Source: Taibaiella helvus_B (GTDB lineage Bacteria > Bacteroidota > Bacteroidia > Chitinophagales > Chitinophagaceae). Taken from it: a stretch of DNA of 7,751 bases. Location: contig JBEBVI010000193.1 of assembly GCA_040392805.1 (NCBI GenBank), positions 1-7,751 on the forward strand, read 5' to 3'. The notes under the pieces were generated by a model that was not told where the DNA came from, searched no databases, and saw only the letters and a list, made by a program, of their open reading frames with translations. Positions 1 through 7,545 of the stretch are shown piece after piece. Within the stretch, counting starts at the first letter, position 1. Every line of letters starts with the position of its first letter. Made by a program: the position numbers and the translations under genes.

Positions 1-58
1 TTTTTTAAAATTCGGAATTATGAAAAGAAATCAACTCATTCTCAGATCAGGTAATTTA

Positions 59-2212
59 ATGAAGCGCCGGCTTGCCGTTACGTTCAAAAAAAACCTGGTT
101 TGTCTGACTCTGCTTATTGGCTATTTTACAGATAGCAATGCACAGTCTGTTGTATTTGACTGGGTAAACCAAATTGCCGGTGTTGATGGTACAACGTTTT
201 ATGCGTATTGTGGCGAGCCTTATAAAAGTAAAACATTAGCAATTGATAAAAGCGGTAATATATATAATGTCGGCGATTTTTCAGGGGTGGTAGATTTTGA
301 TCCCGGCGTGGGCGTGAACACACTTAATCAATTGAATGGAAGACATTTTGTTTCCAAATTTGACAATAAGGGGAGCCTGATCTGGGTAAAGCAATTGGGT
401 TCAGCCACAACTTCTGTTATAACCGCAATCAGTGTGGATGCTTCAGGAGATATATTGTTAGGAGGATATTTTGAGGACAAGTTTAATTTAGATCCAGGCT
501 CAGGTTCAACATGGGTAACATCCGCCGGGCAGAATGATATTTTTATCATAAAACTTGATTCTTCCGGCCAATATATCTGGGGAAAAAGAATAGGGGATGC
601 TAATGACGAAAAGTTGAATGGGATCGCCACTGATCAGACCGGGAATATTTTTGCTACAGGTATCATACATGAGGGATCGGGTAATTCGGACGATGATGAC
701 GATGGAGGGGCTCCTGCAGACTTCTATGCATATGCATTGAAACTTAATGGTACAGGTGGTATTGAATGGGAAAAAAGATGGAAAGGTGCAGAAGGTAGAG
801 CTATTATAACAGACTCCGGGGGAAATATATTGATAACAGGGGATTTTTCCGGCAAGGACAGAGATTTTAACCCTGGGGCCGGGACAACCGACACTTTTCT
901 TATGTCTTCATTAGGAGATGTGGGTGTTTTTATATCCAAGTTAAATAGTGCCGGCAATTTTATATGGGCCAGGCAAATTGGTGGAGAAAAGGCCGATCAG
1001 GGTTTCTCAATAAGTACAGATGAAAGCGGAGCTGTATATACTTGTGGTATCTTTACAGGAAAAGCAGACCTCGATCCTGGTCCGGGGGTTTTTAGTGTAG
1101 AATCTTACCTTGTTCCCAACACACCTTCGCCAAGTTATTTTTCAGGAGCATTTATTCTAAAACTTGACAGCTCCGGCGCGTTCAGATGGGCCAGGCAATT
1201 GAATGCCAGCGTCGGTGTATATGCCTGGTCTGTCGCAACAGGCATACAACAGGCAGGAGGTATATATGCTACAGGATATTTTGGAGGAAGCCTCAAGTTT
1301 TTCCAACCCGAAGATACTATTGAAACAACTACAGCAAACCCTCCGGCAGGAGAAGGCTTCATTGTGAAGTTAGATACTTCAGGGAAGCTTGAATGGATGA
1401 AAAAAAATGGTGGAAACCTGAGTTGCACCATTATAGTTGACGACACAGGAAATGTATATACGGGAGGCTCATTCTCTAAGCTTCTTAATGGTGGGATCAC
1501 AATAAATGATACCGTAAACTTTGACCCTCATGGCAGCGGCTATAAAGTAGCTCCCATAACCACTAATGCAAACGGCTTTATACATAAGATGAAATGGTGT
1601 AGTTTATCCGATACAATTATAGAAAGCACATGCAAGCCATTTGTGTATGAAAATATAACTTATAAGGAAAGTGGATTCTATACGCTACCCAATCCTAACG
1701 GATGCGATTCTTCCAGTAAGATTGTCCTCAGTCTTACCTTCTATAAGCTGGATCCGGTAATTAACATAAACGAAAATGAATTAGGTACAACAGAGCCTTA
1801 CTCTACTTATCAATGGCTCCAGGACGGCAACCTGATTAACGGTGCAAATGACAGTACTTATAAATTAAAAGAAAATGGAGATTACCAGGTTATTGTAACC
1901 AATGAAGATGGTTGTATCGACACCTCAGATACTTATGCAGTAAGAAATATTGTAGGCATAGAATCACATGAGCTACAACCGCAAATAAAAATATATCCCA
2001 ATCCTGCTTATGGAACCATTTATATAGATGCGTCCCTAAAAGTAAGTATTATTCTTACCACAATGGAAGGGAAAATACTAAGACAAAACAGCGATACAAA
2101 ACAAATTTCAATTGGTGAATTGCCTGAAAGTATTTATTTGTTATACATAACAGATGAAAACAACAATCTTATTAAAGTAGAAAAAATCATAAAAACATTC
2201 TCAAAAAAATAA
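59..2212 (+). CDS. Secreted SBBP-repeat beta-propeller protein with T9SS type A sorting domain
   Basis: Probable surface or secreted protein; ligand and activity are unknown. An in-frame ATG at 20 would give 730 residues, but I prefer the ATG at 59 (717 residues) because a signal peptide then begins directly: basic KRRLAVTFKKN, hydrophobic LVCLTLLIGYF, and a likely cut at SNA|QS. Residue numbers below count from the ATG at 20. Residues about 48-525 hold six or seven propeller repeats. These combine DxxGNIYxxGxF, a DFDPG-type turn (92-96, 156-160, 282-286, 350-354; degenerate at 425-432 and 500-504) and a DxxGxxxW strand (W122, W187, W316, W390, W459). Residues about 530-640 look like two Ig-like modules with paired cysteines (C537/C562; C632). 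The C-terminal ~75 residues form the T9SS tail: YPNP at 659-662, GELPESIYLLYI near 699-710 and a final basic KIIKTFSKK. By family knowledge, such proteins cross the outer membrane through T9SS, and the tail is removed. One repeat carries an acidic run, SDDDDD. No promoter is visible because the gene begins at the window edge. Confidence 0.9.
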   Translation: MKRRLAVTFKKNLVCLTLLIGYFTDSNAQSVVFDWVNQIAGVDGTTFYAYCGEPYKSKTLAIDKSGNIYNVGDFSGVVDFDPGVGVNTLNQLNGRHFVSKFDNKGSLIWVKQLGSATTSVITAISVDASGDILLGGYFEDKFNLDPGSGSTWVTSAGQNDIFIIKLDSSGQYIWGKRIGDANDEKLNGIATDQTGNIFATGIIHEGSGNSDDDDDGGAPADFYAYALKLNGTGGIEWEKRWKGAEGRAIITDSGGNILITGDFSGKDRDFNPGAGTTDTFLMSSLGDVGVFISKLNSAGNFIWARQIGGEKADQGFSISTDESGAVYTCGIFTGKADLDPGPGVFSVESYLVPNTPSPSYFSGAFILKLDSSGAFRWARQLNASVGVYAWSVATGIQQAGGIYATGYFGGSLKFFQPEDTIETTTANPPAGEGFIVKLDTSGKLEWMKKNGGNLSCTIIVDDTGNVYTGGSFSKLLNGGITINDTVNFDPHGSGYKVAPITTNANGFIHKMKWCSLSDTIIESTCKPFVYENITYKESGFYTLPNPNGCDSSSKIVLSLTFYKLDPVININENELGTTEPYSTYQWLQDGNLINGANDSTYKLKENGDYQVIVTNEDGCIDTSDTYAVRNIVGIESHELQPQIKIYPNPAYGTIYIDASLKVSIILTTMEGKILRQNSDTKQISIGELPESIYLLYITDENNNLIKVEKIIKTFSKK

Positions 2213-2463
2213 TCACTCCTGACAGGTAAAATTGGCAATATAATATTTATACACTATCACAGAATATTATATACGGTTTCCGACTATCGTTGCTTATGCC
2301 ATACAAAACTCTTGCTATGCGAGACGCTAAGTTGCAGAGCTATTATATTGCTTTCAGCAATAGTCACAACAACATATCCTATACCAATAGAAAAATCATA
2401 GTTCCTGATTTTGGTATGTTTGATTCAAGGGAAAAGAATGTGCTAATATATAAATATGGCAGG

Positions 2464-2480
2464 ATTGCCGAAGGCAATAT
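2464..2480. repeat. Short palindrome TTGCCnnnGGCAATAT, copy 1
   Basis: ATTGCCGAAGGCAAT forms a 6-bp stem with a three-base loop. The same arms and trailing bases (TTGCC, three variable bases, GGCAATAT) recur at 7723-7738 in another intergenic region. Only the loop differs (GAA here, TAT there), as expected for a small dispersed palindromic repeat that keeps its stem. Two copies in one window are suggestive, not proof. Confidence 0.4.
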
Positions 2481-2487
2481 AATGGGT

Positions 2488-2513
2488 TATGCGAAACTTT
2501 CAAGTTTCGCATA
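2488..2513. terminator. Perfect 12-bp inverted repeat, possible (bidirectional) terminator
   Basis: TATGCGAAACTT (2488-2499) is followed by two bases and its exact reverse complement (2502-2513). As RNA this would form an 11-bp stem with a four-base loop. It starts 9 bases past the stop codon of the - strand exporter gene and lies between two convergent genes, a usual place for a terminator. No T-run follows on either strand, so the terminator role is inferred from position and symmetry. It could instead be a dispersed palindromic repeat or a protein-binding site. Confidence 0.45.
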
Positions 2514-2522
2514 GCTGACCGG

Positions 2523-4859
2523 TTATCTATCTTGCTTTTTCTTTTTTGCTTTATCCATCCATAGCAGTAGTGCGGGTTGCAAGGTCAGGTTAAAGACCAT
2601 AGCAAGGAATAAGGTAAGAGAAGTAAGATATCCAAGCGACTTAGTACCTTCAAACTCCGATACGGCAAACACACCGAAGCCGGCCATTAGTATAAGTGAA
2701 GTAAAAATAATACTCAAACCGGTATCCCTGATACTACGCCTTACGGTCACTTCTATATCTTCATTATGAGTGGCAAGCTCCTGTTTAAAATTGACCAGGA
2801 AACGTATGGTAACATCTACAGTAATACCCAAGGCAACGCTAAATACCAGTACGGTAGAGGGCTTTAAAGGTATATTCATCCAGCCCATTATACCCGCAGT
2901 GATTAACAGGGGCACTACATTGGTCACCACAGCGATCAGTACGATGCGCCAGTTCCGGAATAATACCACCATGCAGACAAGGATCATACCGAATGCCCAC
3001 ATCAGACTTTCCCTAAGACTGTTGATAATAAACTTACTACCCTCAAGGAAAGTAATACTTGTACCGGTGAATGTAAGTCCGTAGTCTGCCGTATCAAACA
3101 GTTGCTCCGCCTGCGGCCTTATTTCATCCAATAGTTTAGGCATAGCTACAGAGCCTATATCCGCAACATTAACACTGATACGTACATGCTGTATATTGGT
3201 ATCCACAAAAGAGTTTAACAGTTTCGACATTTCATTCTCCGATGAATTGTCCCTTTTGCGCAACATACTGATCAGCGTCGGCCGTAGCGCACCGAACTCG
3301 ATCTGATCCGGCAGGCGGTAGTTCGATGAATCTCCTCCGGTAAAGCCCTGTCTTGCAAACTTAATGCCTTTGATTAAAGTTAATGCAGAGCCGATCTCCG
3401 GGCGGCTTTCCAATATGCTGGTCAAAGAATCCAGTTTCTCCCAGGTATCCAGCGACAATAAAGCTCCGTATTTCTTTTTGGTGTCCACTATAATTTCCAA
3501 AGGCATTACCCCTTTAAAATTCTGCTCAAAGAATTTAAGATCGGTATATATCTTATCGGAGTGTGGCAGATCATCAACTATATGTCCAACGGCTTTCAGG
3601 CGCATCATACCGGCAGTAGCTACAACGCATGCCAGAATGGTCAGCAGGTATAATGCCTTGCGGTTATGAAAAACCAGGGTAGTCAGAGAATCCAGCAACT
3701 TGTTCATCCACTTACTTTCCAGGTAGCTGGTATGGCGTGTATTGGGCGCTGGTAAGAAACTATAAACGGCCGGGATAAAAACCAGGGAAATAAAAAACAA
3801 TGCCAGTATATTTATTCCAGCTACCAGACCAAATTCTTTCAGTATGATGCTTTTGGTAAAGAAGAATACACCGAAGCCTATTGCAGCAGTCAGATTGGTA
3901 AACAGGGTGACAATACCCATTTTGCCCACCATATGACGCAGGGAGTGCACTTTTTCATTACTCAGGGCATATTCTGCATGGTATTTATTAAGGAAATAAA
4001 CACAGTTGGGAATACCTATAATAACCACAAGCGGCGGAATAACACCGGTAAGGATCGTGATTTTATAACCCAACAATGCCAATGTCCCAAAAGACCATAT
4101 AACGCCAATAGCCACAACAATCATAGAAGACAGCACAGCCAGAACAGACCGGAAAAATATCAGCAGGATAACACCGGTAAGTGCAAAGGACAACAAAAGA
4201 AAAATCTTCAGCTCATGCTGCACCTTATTGGCCATTTGCGTACGGATATGAGGGAGCCCGGAATAATGCATCTCAATATTATGCTTCTTGCCAAAAGCAT
4301 CGCCGATAGCAATGATCTCATTGATGACACGCGTACGGTCTTTCGAAGCCAGTGTCTGCTTGTTGATCCGGATAGCCATTACATAAGCATTGGTTTCCGG
4401 ATTATATAAAAGGCCTTTATAAAAAGGGAGATTATAAAAAACTTTCCGCAGGCTGTCCATATCTCCGGGGTTAACCGGGCTGGGGAATATCTTTGCAGCT
4501 CCCAGTTTCTTCGCGCTATCCTGTACCAGTTGAACAGTTATGGGTATGCCTAATACATTCTCAACAGATTTCACCTTGCCTATCGCTTCAGACATAGCCA
4601 CATAGTCATTGAAAATTTCGTATCTGAAAAAGTCTGGCGTTTGGATACCTAACATCATTGAATTACCATCTTCTCCAAACATGGATTTAAAGTTCTGGTA
4701 ATCCATATATTTGGGATTATCCGTAGGGATCGCATTGGTAAAATCATAACTCATTTCCACCTTCGATGCATGGTAGCCCATGAAACCGGTAAGCGCAAAT
4801 AACAGGATTAATAAAACAACACGAAAACGAAGTACAAAGTCAGCAATGCGAAGCCACAT
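2523..4859 (-). CDS. RND-superfamily (MMPL/HAE3-type) membrane exporter
   Basis: This 778-residue inner-membrane protein has the duplicated RND layout. TM1 (about 10-30) is followed by a periplasmic loop (31-215) and TM2-6 (about 218-236, 240-262, 268-293, 314-334, 340-368). TM7 (about 401-420) is followed by a second periplasmic loop (421-615) and TM8-12 (about 618-636, 638-658, 666-690, 711-733, 741-765). It ends in a short basic tail, KAKKKKQDR. The length fits the COG1033/HAE3 group, shorter than ~1000-residue AcrB-like pumps; members are thought to move lipids or other hydrophobic molecules using the proton gradient. The second half keeps an intramembrane aspartate, D682 in GITVDVTIRFL. 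The matching place in the first half reads GIPNCVYFL, without an acid. No periplasmic adaptor or outer-membrane channel gene is next to it. The start at 4859 gives TM1 immediately; no strong Shine-Dalgarno precedes it. Substrate unknown. Confidence 0.9.
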   Translation of the reverse strand: MWLRIADFVLRFRVVLLILLFALTGFMGYHASKVEMSYDFTNAIPTDNPKYMDYQNFKSMFGEDGNSMMLGIQTPDFFRYEIFNDYVAMSEAIGKVKSVENVLGIPITVQLVQDSAKKLGAAKIFPSPVNPGDMDSLRKVFYNLPFYKGLLYNPETNAYVMAIRINKQTLASKDRTRVINEIIAIGDAFGKKHNIEMHYSGLPHIRTQMANKVQHELKIFLLLSFALTGVILLIFFRSVLAVLSSMIVVAIGVIWSFGTLALLGYKITILTGVIPPLVVIIGIPNCVYFLNKYHAEYALSNEKVHSLRHMVGKMGIVTLFTNLTAAIGFGVFFFTKSIILKEFGLVAGINILALFFISLVFIPAVYSFLPAPNTRHTSYLESKWMNKLLDSLTTLVFHNRKALYLLTILACVVATAGMMRLKAVGHIVDDLPHSDKIYTDLKFFEQNFKGVMPLEIIVDTKKKYGALLSLDTWEKLDSLTSILESRPEIGSALTLIKGIKFARQGFTGGDSSNYRLPDQIEFGALRPTLISMLRKRDNSSENEMSKLLNSFVDTNIQHVRISVNVADIGSVAMPKLLDEIRPQAEQLFDTADYGLTFTGTSITFLEGSKFIINSLRESLMWAFGMILVCMVVLFRNWRIVLIAVVTNVVPLLITAGIMGWMNIPLKPSTVLVFSVALGITVDVTIRFLVNFKQELATHNEDIEVTVRRSIRDTGLSIIFTSLILMAGFGVFAVSEFEGTKSLGYLTSLTLFLAMVFNLTLQPALLLWMDKAKKKKQDR

Positions 4860-4888
4860 ATTGATATAAAATTAAATTTCAAATCTTC

Positions 4889-4918
4889 AATATCCGTAAC
4901 CTGAAAGTTACCGATATT
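4889..4918 (-). promoter_or_regulatory. Hairpin in the probable leader of the RND exporter gene
   Basis: AATATCCGTAAC (4889-4900) and GTTACCGATATT (4907-4918) are reverse complements except for one position, with a six-base loop. The repeat lies 30-59 bases upstream of the exporter start codon and downstream of the candidate -7 element, so it should be within the transcribed leader. It could be an RNA stem-loop affecting translation or stability, or the operator of a dimeric repressor. The sequence does not decide between these. Confidence 0.4.
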
Positions 4919-4983
4919 AAAAAGGACAATAAGTATCCGGTCTGTAAACGATTGTACTGATCAAAAAACAATCAGCAAGGGCG

Positions 4984-4991
4984 CAAAAGTA
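4984..4991 (-). promoter_or_regulatory. Candidate Bacteroidota -7 promoter element for the RND exporter
   Basis: Read on the - strand this is TACTTTTG, followed by CGCCC. It matches the Bacteroidota housekeeping -7 consensus TAnnTTTG exactly, and the upstream side is AT-rich. It would give a leader of roughly 115 bases before the exporter ATG. I see no TTG at the usual -33 distance; the nearest is 31 bases upstream. A second exact TACTTTTG on the same strand at 5023-5030 is an alternative. Confidence 0.45.
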
Positions 4992-5105
4992 CGCAATGAA
5001 ATGCTTTTTATTATAAGAAAGTCAAAAGTAAAAATTTAGCTTTTGCAGAACAGAGATTATGAATTTAAAAGAAGAATGGCAACGATCTGATTAATATTAT
5101 TTTCT

Positions 5106-5152
5106 CTTCCAATTGATAATCAATAAAGTAAAATCAATTATTAAGTTGGAAG
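5106..5152. repeat. Long imperfect inverted repeat (stem-loop) in intergenic DNA
   Basis: The left arm at 5106-5120 (CTTCCAATTGATAAT) pairs with 5137-5152, whose reverse complement is CTTCCAACTTAATAAT. The arms match apart from one inserted base and one substitution, around a 16-base loop. The left arm also overlaps a perfect small palindrome, TTGATAATCAA (5113-5123). It lies upstream of the candidate exporter promoters and far downstream of the DUF3820 gene. It could be an operator, a terminator for the DUF3820 transcript or a degraded repeat. There is no T-run to favour a terminator. Confidence 0.35.
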
Positions 5153-5369
5153 TAAAAATTCAAAATGGTGACTGACAGGCTATAAGTTCCTGGAAAATCA
5201 GGGTATTACTAGCATTTAGGGATACGAGAAACATTGAATAATATAGCCTCATTCATACAAGCCCACACTTTCTATTCATTATTCCTTTTATTCCCGTTCT
5301 TTGTCATTCTCTGCTGGAATCTACTCTCGCTATGATGCAGAGTACTCTTTCCCCTGACTATACCAGCGG

Positions 5370-5576
5370 CTAACGCAATGGCCGCAACAAGTGCTCCAAC
5401 CCGTTCAATCGAATTTCATACATAGTTTGTAAAAGCATACCTAACTTCCCGGAAGGAAAACCTTTTTGAGAAAACCATAGAAGATAATTCTCGGGTAAGT
5501 CGGCTATTACAACACCCTTATATTTACCAAAAGGCATTTTAAAACGGACAAGTTCTAAGAGTAGTTCCGGATTCAT
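5370..5576 (-). CDS. DUF3820 family small protein
   Basis: This 68-residue protein has the family layout: a short helix (MNPELLLELV), the diagnostic MPFGKYKG (residues 14-21), then DLPENYLLWF (26-35), KGFPSGKLGMLL (38-49) and EIRLNGLEHL (54-63). The length is near the family norm and no part seems missing. It should be cytosolic, with no signal peptide or membrane segment. By family knowledge, DUF3820 proteins are small and uncharacterised; Pfam describes the family as putatively quorum-sensing-regulated, a label based on Pseudomonas that need not apply here. The start gives the usual MNPELLLEL beginning. A weak -7-like TAGATTTT on the - strand (5602-5609) lies upstream, one base off consensus, with a TTG 16 bases further up. 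The gene stands alone, divergent from the ABC exporter. Confidence 0.85.
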   Translation of the reverse strand: MNPELLLELVRFKMPFGKYKGVVIADLPENYLLWFSQKGFPSGKLGMLLQTMYEIRLNGLEHLLRPLR

Positions 5577-5727
5577 GAAATGAATTAAGGCATAAAATTA
5601 TAAAATCTACCTCGAAAAAAACCCGCAAGTCTTGAAGACCCTCGAGTTTGGGCAAATAATATTTTTCATCTTCCATTAAATTTTTGTTGATTTTTATAGT
5701 CCGAATAACCGAAATTTTCCAGGAATT
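5577..5727. promoter_or_regulatory. Divergent spacer between DUF3820 and ABC exporter genes
   Basis: These 151 bases must hold the start signals for both divergent genes. An 11-base palindrome, GTCTTGAAGAC (5629-5639), sits inside it and could be an operator, though so short a palindrome may be chance. For the ABC exporter an AGGA (5721-5724) precedes the ATG by only three bases, and no exact TAnnTTTG was found; the T-rich stretch around 5680-5700 is the nearest candidate. Confidence 0.35.
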
Positions 5728-7512
5728 ATGACGATTGCAAAATTATTCACCCATTTAAGGCCCTATGTAAAGCCCTACCGCTTATTAGTTATCGCCGCTC
5801 TGATCCTTACCCTCATCGGTTCATTTATCGCACAGGTCAATGCCTGGATACTGCGTTATACCGTAGACGGAATTGCAGCGCTGATCAACGAACATAAAGC
5901 CTTACGGGAAGGGATGAAAATATTAATGACCATATCCATCATCCTGTTATCCAAAGAAATTATCGGCGCTTTTGTGCAATTCGGTCAGAAATATTTCGGT
6001 GAAAAGCTCCGTATACTTGTTTCCAAAGACCTGGCGCAGGCTATCGTCGACAAAGTGCTCAGCTATCGCTTATCCTTTTATACACATCCCAATAATGAGT
6101 CCGGCAAACTGCAAACCCGTATCGACAGGGGTATTGAAAGCCTGACCAGATTAGTACAGAATTTCTTTATCGACATCCTGCCGCTCTTCGCCAACTCCAT
6201 CGTGGCGTTGATCGTCATGTTCCAGGCCAATTTCTACGTAGGCTTAGTGGGCTTACTTATAGTGCCGGTATATTTTGTCATTACGCAAAGACAAGCGACC
6301 AAGCTCAGCGGCTGGCGCAGAAATCTTCGCCAGTTCCGGGAAAGTAAAAGCCAGGGCATCATCAGCATTATCGAATCCATAACGGTGATCAAATCCTTTA
6401 ACCGGGAAAATATAGAATCCGCCAAGCAAATGACCCTGCAGGAAGGACTTACTCAGAATCAATTACAGACCCGGAAAACCGGCTTCCTTTTTGAAGGCAT
6501 GAAATCTTTTGTAGAGCAAATAGGTGTGGTGATCATCATTATACTTACCGCTTACTTAGTGCTGACAGGTCGTATGACCATTGGTGCAATCATGTTTCAT
6601 ATCCTGCTGTTCAACAATGTAACCGCACCCATCCGACAATTGCACCGCATCTACGATGAAATGAACGATGCGCTGATCTATTCCGAAAGTTATTTTGACA
6701 TCCTGGATGCCGACCAGGAGAAAGAAAAAAGCGGTGGATATATTCCTGAAAAAATCCATGGGCTTTTCACCTTGGAAAAGGTCAATTTTACTTACCCGAA
6801 CGGCTATAAAGCACTGCACGATATCAGCATGAAAATAGAGCCAAACAAGATCACAGCGCTGGTAGGGCTTTCCGGCGCAGGCAAAAGTACCGTCATCAAT
6901 CTTCTCGATAAATTCTACGAACCGGATAACGGGATGCTGGCTTTGGATGGTGTACCTTTAAGCGAATACAATACGCAGTATTTAAGGGAAAATATAGGCT
7001 TGGTATTACAAAAGAATCATATTTTCAGCGGTACTATCGAAGAAAATATCCGTTACGGGAAACCGGATGCCGGGATGGAAGAAATAACAGAGGCGGCAAG
7101 GAAGGCATACATCCACGATCAGATTATGGAGCTGCCGCATCAGTATCAGTCCAAAGCCTTATTGTTATCCGGCGGACAGCAACAGCGTATAGCTATTGCC
7201 CGTATGTTTTTAAAAGATCCTCCTATCATCTTCTTAGATGAGCCTACCGCCAGCCTGGATGCCGTGGCTACCGAACAAATCAAAAACAGCTTAGACGCTA
7301 TTAAGAAAGGCAGAACGGTGATCATTATATCTCATAACATCTCCCAGATCATTGATGCCGATTATATCTATGCCATGAAGAACGGGCGCGTAGTAGAAGA
7401 AGGCACACATGAAAGCATTTACCGACAGGCAGGTGTTTACAAAGAAATATTTGACAGTAGCGCACGCAGCCTGAACATTGAGAAGATTGCAAAAACGTTT
7501 AGTAACGATTAA
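5728..7512 (+). CDS. ABC exporter half-transporter (fused permease and ATPase, MsbA-like fold)
   Basis: This inner-membrane ATP-driven exporter should work as a dimer. Residues 1-310 are the permease with six likely helices (about 17-40, 64-84, 138-157, 160-183, 262-280, 283-305). Residues about 345-580 are the nucleotide-binding domain with all catalytic motifs: A-loop Y356, Walker A GLSGAGKST (380-388, K386), Q-loop Q428, signature LSGGQQQR (480-487), Walker B IIFLDE (500-505, D504, E505), D-loop SLD (509-511) and H-loop H536. It therefore looks active. Length (594) is normal. One oddity: between LP (469-470) and the signature there are only nine residues (HQYQSKALL), where exporters usually have about thirteen including the X-loop GExG; that motif is absent. 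The reading frame is intact, so this is not a sequencing frameshift. The substrate cannot be told: relatives export lipids, peptides or drugs. It stands alone, with no second half-transporter next to it, which favours a homodimer. Confidence 0.92.
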   Translation: MTIAKLFTHLRPYVKPYRLLVIAALILTLIGSFIAQVNAWILRYTVDGIAALINEHKALREGMKILMTISIILLSKEIIGAFVQFGQKYFGEKLRILVSKDLAQAIVDKVLSYRLSFYTHPNNESGKLQTRIDRGIESLTRLVQNFFIDILPLFANSIVALIVMFQANFYVGLVGLLIVPVYFVITQRQATKLSGWRRNLRQFRESKSQGIISIIESITVIKSFNRENIESAKQMTLQEGLTQNQLQTRKTGFLFEGMKSFVEQIGVVIIIILTAYLVLTGRMTIGAIMFHILLFNNVTAPIRQLHRIYDEMNDALIYSESYFDILDADQEKEKSGGYIPEKIHGLFTLEKVNFTYPNGYKALHDISMKIEPNKITALVGLSGAGKSTVINLLDKFYEPDNGMLALDGVPLSEYNTQYLRENIGLVLQKNHIFSGTIEENIRYGKPDAGMEEITEAARKAYIHDQIMELPHQYQSKALLLSGGQQQRIAIARMFLKDPPIIFLDEPTASLDAVATEQIKNSLDAIKKGRTVIIISHNISQIIDADYIYAMKNGRVVEEGTHESIYRQAGVYKEIFDSSARSLNIEKIAKTFSND

Positions 7513-7545
7513 GTCAAAACATAATTCTTCCCTACTCTCTATTAA

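Larger units (their letters stand above)
2213..2522. other. Convergent intergenic spacer with short palindromes, no convincing gene
   Basis: This 310-base stretch separates the ends of the propeller gene and the RND exporter gene. An AT-only inverted repeat (2238-2247 against 2263-2272, 15-base loop) lies about 25 bases after the propeller stop. Smaller hairpins are ATTGC-TTTCA-GCAAT at 2347-2361 and ATTGCC-GAA-GGCAAT at 2464-2478. The word GCAATATAAT occurs at 2235 and 2474 on the + strand and reversed within 2341-2351. The only open frame of any size (74 codons, from a TTG at 2290 or an ATG at 2296) has no recognisable motif, and its stop codon lies inside a palindrome, so I do not call it a gene. 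Confidence 0.6.
4860..5369. other. Gene-free stretch between the RND exporter and DUF3820 genes
   Basis: These 510 bases are AT-rich and have no credible reading frame. They contain the exporter leader with its hairpin (4889-4918), the candidate -7 element (4984-4991), a second TACTTTTG on the - strand (5023-5030) and a long imperfect stem-loop (5106-5152). The only ATG-led frame noted, at 5059, stops after 11 codons. In the last ~200 bases before the DUF3820 stop codon I see nothing beyond a weak CTCTGC/GCAGAG pair at 5309/5337. No tRNA or known riboswitch was recognised by eye. Confidence 0.55.

Noticed and set aside
20..58. Upstream ATG of the propeller gene as true start
   Set aside because: It would put 13 extra residues before a signal peptide that begins ideally at the ATG at 59; the earlier start cannot be excluded but is less likely.
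2290..2514. 74-codon open frame on the + strand between the convergent genes
   Set aside because: It starts at TTG (or ATG at 2296), shows no known motif or ribosome site, overlaps several palindromes, and its stop lies in an inverted repeat; more likely chance.
3933..4409. 158-codon open frame on the + strand opposite the RND exporter gene
   Set aside because: Shadow of the real - strand gene, with low-complexity His/Asn/Gln-rich composition and no motif.
4950..4975. GATTGT/ACAATC and CTGAT/ATCAG short inverted pairs near the exporter promoter
   Set aside because: Arms of only five or six bases that overlap each other; expected often by chance in AT-rich DNA.
5059..5094. 11-codon ATG-led frame (MNLKEEWQRSD)
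   Set aside because: Too short, no ribosome site, no continuation in another frame to suggest a broken gene.
2523..7512. An operon or a single system linking the RND exporter, DUF3820 and ABC exporter genes
   Set aside because: Orientations differ, gaps are long, and no shared motif or partner gene ties them together.
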